DNA from: CAVPEW01 sp050247895
Lineage (GTDB): Bacteria > Actinomycetota > Acidimicrobiia > Acidimicrobiales > VFJN01
Reading direction: 5' to 3'
Length of the DNA: 24,715 nt
NCBI GenBank assembly: GCA_050247895.1
Contig: JBFWTJ010000009.1
Location: forward strand, 1 to 24,715
In this document: in pieces, positions 21,565-24,715 of the stretch
Position numbering within the stretch: the stretch's first letter is position 1
Layout: each line of letters opens with the position of its first letter
Made by a program: the position numbers and the translations under genes
The notes under the pieces: generated by a model
What the model was told of the DNA's origin: nothing
Database searches by the model: none
What the model saw: only the letters and a program-made list of their open reading frames with translations

Positions 21565-22866
21565 ATGGCATGGGACTTCGAAACCGAGCCTGAGTTCCAG
21601 GCGAAGCTCGACTGGGTCGACGAGTTCGTGCGCGAGGAGGTCGAACCGGTCGACCTCGTGCTGGGCAACCCGTTCGACAAGAGCGACCCGCAGATCGTCA
21701 AGGTCCTCCGCGGCCTCCAGGACAAGGTCAAGGAGAACGGGCTGTGGGCCTGCCACCTCGGCCCCGAGCTCGGCGGCCTCGGCTACGGGCAGCTCAAGCT
21801 GGCCCTGCTCAACGAGGTCCTGGGGCGGTCCCGCTGGGCCCCCAACGTCTTCGGCGCCCAGGCGCCGGACTCGGGCAACGCCGAGATCCTGGCCCACTAC
21901 GGCACCCCCGAGCAGAAGGAGCGCTACCTCGCACCGCTCCTCGACGGCGCCATCGCCTCCTGCTACTCGATGACCGAGCCCCACGCCGGTGCCGACCCCA
22001 CCCTGTTCACCACGCGAGCCGTGCGCGACGGCGACGACTGGGTCATCAACGGCGAGAAGTGGTTCTCCTCCAACGCCCGCTACTCGGCGTTCTTCATCGT
22101 GATGGCCGTCACCAACCCCGACATCAGCCCGTACAAGGGCATGTCGATGTTCCTCGTCCCGGCCGAGACGCCCGGCGTGGAGATCATCCGCAACGTCGGC
22201 ACCGGGTCCGAGCAGGACGCGAACGAGGCCACCCACGCCTACATGCGATACAAGGACGTCCGGGTCAGCGCCGACCACCTCCTCGGCGAGGAGGGCCAGG
22301 CCTTCGTCATCGCCCAGACCCGCCTCGGCGGCGGCCGGATCCACCACGCCATGCGCACCATCGCGCTGGTCCGCCAGGCGCTCGACATGATGCTCGAGCG
22401 GGCCGTGTCGCGCACCACGGCCAAGGGCCCGCTCGGTTCGCTCCAGATGACCCAGGAGAAGATCGCCGACAGCTGGATCGACATGGAGCAGTTCCGGCTC
22501 CTCGTGCTCCGCACGGCCTGGCTCATCGACAAGCACCAGGACTACCGCAAGGTCCGCAAGGACATCGCCGCGGTGAAGGTGACCATGCCCCGCGTCCTGC
22601 ACGACGTGGCGCTGCGGGCCATGCAGCTCCACGGCGCCCTCGGCATCTCCAACGAGATGCCCTTCTCCCACATGATGACGATGGCGCAGATCATGGCCAT
22701 CGCCGACGGGCCCACCGAGGTGCACAAGATCACCGTGGCCCGCCAGCTCCTGCGCGACGCCCAGCCGGTCGAGAGCCTTTGGCCGTCGGCCCACATCCCC
22801 ACCCGCACCGAGCAGGCCCGGGCCCGGCTGGCCCACCTCCTCGAGCACGAGGTCGCGCAGCTCTGA
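21565..22866 (+). CDS. Acyl-CoA dehydrogenase
   Basis: 433 aa. FAD-dependent alpha,beta-desaturation of an acyl-CoA. N-terminal helical domain (FQAKLDWVDEFVREEVEPVD), middle beta domain with CYSMTEPHAGADPT and WVINGEKWFSSNA (flavin/substrate contacts), then a C-terminal helical domain with RLGGGRIHHAMRTI, MQLHGALGISNEMPF and ADGPTEVHKITVARQLL. The Glu in DGPTEVH is the likely base, as in the ACAD10/11-like branch. ATG at 21565 with GAGAGGGG 8 nt upstream; an earlier in-frame ATG at 21520 overlaps the -10 box and is rejected. The stop overlaps the TetR start (CTGA). It is divergent from the CoA transferase at 20230-21396. Chain length and substrate are unknown. Confidence 0.94.
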   Translation: MAWDFETEPEFQAKLDWVDEFVREEVEPVDLVLGNPFDKSDPQIVKVLRGLQDKVKENGLWACHLGPELGGLGYGQLKLALLNEVLGRSRWAPNVFGAQAPDSGNAEILAHYGTPEQKERYLAPLLDGAIASCYSMTEPHAGADPTLFTTRAVRDGDDWVINGEKWFSSNARYSAFFIVMAVTNPDISPYKGMSMFLVPAETPGVEIIRNVGTGSEQDANEATHAYMRYKDVRVSADHLLGEEGQAFVIAQTRLGGGRIHHAMRTIALVRQALDMMLERAVSRTTAKGPLGSLQMTQEKIADSWIDMEQFRLLVLRTAWLIDKHQDYRKVRKDIAAVKVTMPRVLHDVALRAMQLHGALGISNEMPFSHMMTMAQIMAIADGPTEVHKITVARQLLRDAQPVESLWPSAHIPTRTEQARARLAHLLEHEVAQL

Positions 22867-23546
22867 GCTCGGCCGAGCGCAGCGAGGGCACCCGGGACCA
22901 GCTCCTGCGGACGGCCGAGCACCTCTTCGCCGAGCACGGCGTGGACTCGGTCAGCCTGCGCCGGGTGACCAGCGAGGCCGGCGCCCGGAACGTCGTGGCG
23001 GTCCAGTACCACTTCGGCGACCGGGCCGGCCTGCTGCGCGCCATCCTCGACCGCCACCAGCCCGACGTCGAGCAGCGGCGCCACGCCCTGCTCGACGCCT
23101 ACGAGGCGGCCGGCCGGGACGACATGCGGGCTCTGGCCGGGGCCCTGGTCCGACCCCTGGCGGCCAAGCTCGACGACCCCGACGGGGGCCCCGAGTTCCT
23201 GCGCATCTCCGCCGAGCTGCTCAACCGGGCCGACCCCGTCATCGACCCGGCCTCGCTGGAGGACCCGACCAACAGCATGTACCGCTGGCGCGAGCACGTG
23301 GCCGCGCTCATGGACCACGAAGCCGTCCGGCTGCACCGCCGCTTCGCCGCGGTGGTCTTCACCACCAGCGAGCTGGCCCGCCGGGCCGCCGCGGTCGGCA
23401 CCGCCCGGGACCACCGGCTCTTCGCCAGCCTCGTCGTCGACACCGTGACCGGGATGCTCAAGGCGCCGATCTCGGCCGAGACCCGGCGCCTGTCCGAGGA
23501 CCGCCGCCGGACCCGCGCCGGCGGCGACGCGACCGACGACCCCTGA
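22863..23546 (+). CDS. TetR-family transcriptional regulator with apparent CTG start
   Basis: 227 aa. The TetR DNA-binding domain is at about residues 10-55: TRDQLLRTAEHLFAEHGVDSVSLRRVTSEAGARNVVAVQYHFGDRAGLLRAIL. An alpha-helical ligand domain follows. No ATG/GTG/TTG occurs in frame between the preceding out-of-frame region and the middle of the HTH. The CTG at 22863 overlaps the dehydrogenase stop (CTGA) and has GAGGT 7 nt upstream, so coupled initiation at CTG is the best explanation. It presumably regulates its own operon and perhaps the divergent CoA transferase. The C-terminal residues (RRTRAGGDATDDP) are low-complexity. The stop is 36 nt from the convergent ligase stop. The ligand is probably an acyl-CoA, by analogy with neighbours only. 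Confidence 0.9.
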   Translation: MSSAERSEGTRDQLLRTAEHLFAEHGVDSVSLRRVTSEAGARNVVAVQYHFGDRAGLLRAILDRHQPDVEQRRHALLDAYEAAGRDDMRALAGALVRPLAAKLDDPDGGPEFLRISAELLNRADPVIDPASLEDPTNSMYRWREHVAALMDHEAVRLHRRFAAVVFTTSELARRAAAVGTARDHRLFASLVVDTVTGMLKAPISAETRRLSEDRRRTRAGGDATDDP

Positions 23547-23582
23547 CCCGCGCCAGCGGACGGGACCGACCGGCGGTGGGGC

Positions 23583-24715
23583 CTAGCCCTCGGCGGCGGG
23601 GGCGACCGGGACGGCGAGCTCGTCGCGCAGGACCCGCCGCAGGAGCTTGCCCGTCTCGTTGTAGGGCAGCTCGTCGTAGCGGACGAAGCGCTGCGGGGTG
23701 CGCGACGAGCGCAGCCGGGACCGGACCCAGTCGGCCAGCTCGTCGTCGGACGGATCGGTGCCCTGGGCCACGACCACCGCGGCCACGACCGCCTCGCCCC
23801 ACTCCACGTCGGGCACGCCGATCACCGCGACCTCTTCGACCGCGGGGTGCGCGACCAGGACCTCCTCGATCTCGCCCGGCGACATGTTCTCGCCGCCCCG
23901 GACGATCACGTCGTCCATCCGGCCCTCGACGAACAGGTAGCCGTCCTCGTCCAGGAACCCGGCGTCACGGGTCGGGAACCAGCCGTCGACCAGCTTGGAG
24001 CCCAGGCCCAGGTACTCGCCGGCGATCTGCTCGCCCCGGACCCAGATCTCGCCCGATCCGCCGGGGCCGACCTCGACCCCGGCCTCGTCGCGGATCACGA
24101 CCTCCAGGGTCGGCAGCGGCTTGCCCACCGAGGTCAGCCGGCGCCGGACGTTCGGATCGTCGCTGGAGAACGCGGCCCGGTGGTCCTCGGGGCCCAGCAC
24201 CGCGATCGTCGAGCTCGTCTCGGTCAGCCCGTAGGCGTTGACCAGGTCGACGTCGGGCAGCACCCGCAGGGCCTGCTCCACCACCTGCAGCGGCATGCGC
24301 CCGCCCCCGTAGGACAGGTGCCGCAAGTAGGGCAGGCCGGTCCCCTCCTGCTCCAGCACGTCGAGGATCCGGCGCAGCATCGTGGGCACGACCATGGCGT
24401 GGGTCACGGCCTCGGTCCGGGCCAGGGCGATCCACGCCTCGGGGGTGAACTGCTGGAGGTAGGCGATCCGGCGGCCCACGTAGACCGAGCTGAGGATCGC
24501 GGCGACGCCCGCCACGTGGTACGGCGGGACGCTGACCAGCGTCGCCTCCTCCTCGCCGGCCGAGAAGGGCTCCAGCGACGACAGGATGTACGACGTCAGG
24601 TGCTGGTGGCGCAGCACGGCGGCCTTGGGCTGGCCCGTCGTGCCGCTGGTGAAGAGCAGCACCGCCGGGTCGTCCGGGCCGCCCGGCACCGGCGCCGGGC
24701 CGTCTCCGGCCGCGG
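23583..24715 (-). CDS. AMP-dependent acyl-CoA synthetase/ligase, C-terminal part (5' end outside window)
   Basis: The frame is open to the window edge, so about the last 375 residues of a ~500-aa enzyme are present. Activates a carboxylic acid with ATP to an acyl-adenylate and then to a CoA thioester. Motifs: LLFTSGTTGQPKAAV (P-loop-like A3), VPPYHVAG, VNAYGLTETSS (A5), GEIWVRGEQIAGEYLG, DGWFPTRDAGFLDEDGYLFVEGRMDDVIVRGGENMSPGEIEEVL (A7/A8 hinge) and YNETGKLLRR (A10 with the catalytic Lys). An internal GTG near 24689 is not the true start. It is convergent with the TetR gene. The acid substrate is unknown; it would fit as the entry step to the neighbouring acyl-CoA dehydrogenase pathway (inference). 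Confidence 0.94.
   Translation of the reverse strand, partial: AAGDGPAPVPGGPDDPAVLLFTSGTTGQPKAAVLRHQHLTSYILSSLEPFSAGEEEATLVSVPPYHVAGVAAILSSVYVGRRIAYLQQFTPEAWIALARTEAVTHAMVVPTMLRRILDVLEQEGTGLPYLRHLSYGGGRMPLQVVEQALRVLPDVDLVNAYGLTETSSTIAVLGPEDHRAAFSSDDPNVRRRLTSVGKPLPTLEVVIRDEAGVEVGPGGSGEIWVRGEQIAGEYLGLGSKLVDGWFPTRDAGFLDEDGYLFVEGRMDDVIVRGGENMSPGEIEEVLVAHPAVEEVAVIGVPDVEWGEAVVAAVVVAQGTDPSDDELADWVRSRLRSSRTPQRFVRYDELPYNETGKLLRRVLRDELAVPVAPAAEG

Noticed and set aside
1..24715. tRNA, rRNA, CRISPR array, insertion sequence or integrase
   Set aside because: No cloverleaf, regularly spaced repeats, transposase or recombinase motifs were recognised on either strand. A tool search would be needed to exclude short ncRNAs.

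Overview
The window is very GC-rich DNA, by eye well above 70% G+C with strong G/C third positions. It is densely packed, with many GTG starts and stop/start overlaps. The gene families present (CaiB-type CoA transferases, acyl-CoA dehydrogenase, MaoC hydratase, crotonase, acyl-CoA ligase, 'DDHIIEP'-type amidohydrolase, TetR regulators, EAL protein) point to a free-living, catabolically versatile actinomycete. Acidimicrobiia (Iamia/Ilumatobacter-like) or a related lineage is my inference. No rRNA, tRNA, CRISPR array, transposase or phage gene was seen.

Layout. (a) 1-3.3 kb, plus strand: the C-terminal part of a catalytically complete EAL phosphodiesterase, then a membrane-anchored, coiled-coil YhaN-like ATPase relative whose Walker A is missing. 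(b) 3.35-5.25 kb, minus: a metallo-beta-lactamase-fold hydrolase (apparent CTG start), a flavin reductase and a gamma-carbonic-anhydrase-like protein lacking one canonical zinc His. (c) 5.36-7.57 kb, minus: MaoC hydratase, SAM methyltransferase and MutY, tightly coupled. (d) 7.7-14.65 kb, minus: a self-contained organosulfate operon. In order it has a lipoprotein binding protein, a cytosolic FGly-type sulfatase, its formylglycine-generating enzyme, an ABC ATPase, a permease and a distal TetR regulator. Most junctions are 4-14 nt overlaps. (e) 14.9-18.6 kb: a crotonase-family protein divergent from a family III CoA transferase whose halves appear circularly permuted, followed by a YtcJ-like amidohydrolase. 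(f) 18.7-21.4 kb, minus: an ordinary CaiB/BaiF CoA transferase, two tiny desulforedoxin-like genes (47 and 49 aa) and an amidohydrolase. The small genes have their own leaderless-type promoter and a palindrome. (g) 21.5-24.7 kb: an acyl-CoA dehydrogenase translationally coupled through CTGA to a TetR regulator (second apparent CTG start), convergent with a truncated acyl-CoA ligase.

How it fits together. Regions e-g look like CoA-thioester catabolism: activation by ligase or CoA transferase, dehydrogenation, hydration, hydrolysis. The substrate cannot be read from sequence. Region d most plausibly imports an intact sulfate ester and desulfates it in the cytosol, with the enzyme's own maturase encoded in the same operon. 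The least expected features are the tandem desulforedoxin-like minigenes (C-x2-C-x15-C-C and C-x2-C-x15-C-H) beside an amidohydrolase, and the permuted CoA transferase.
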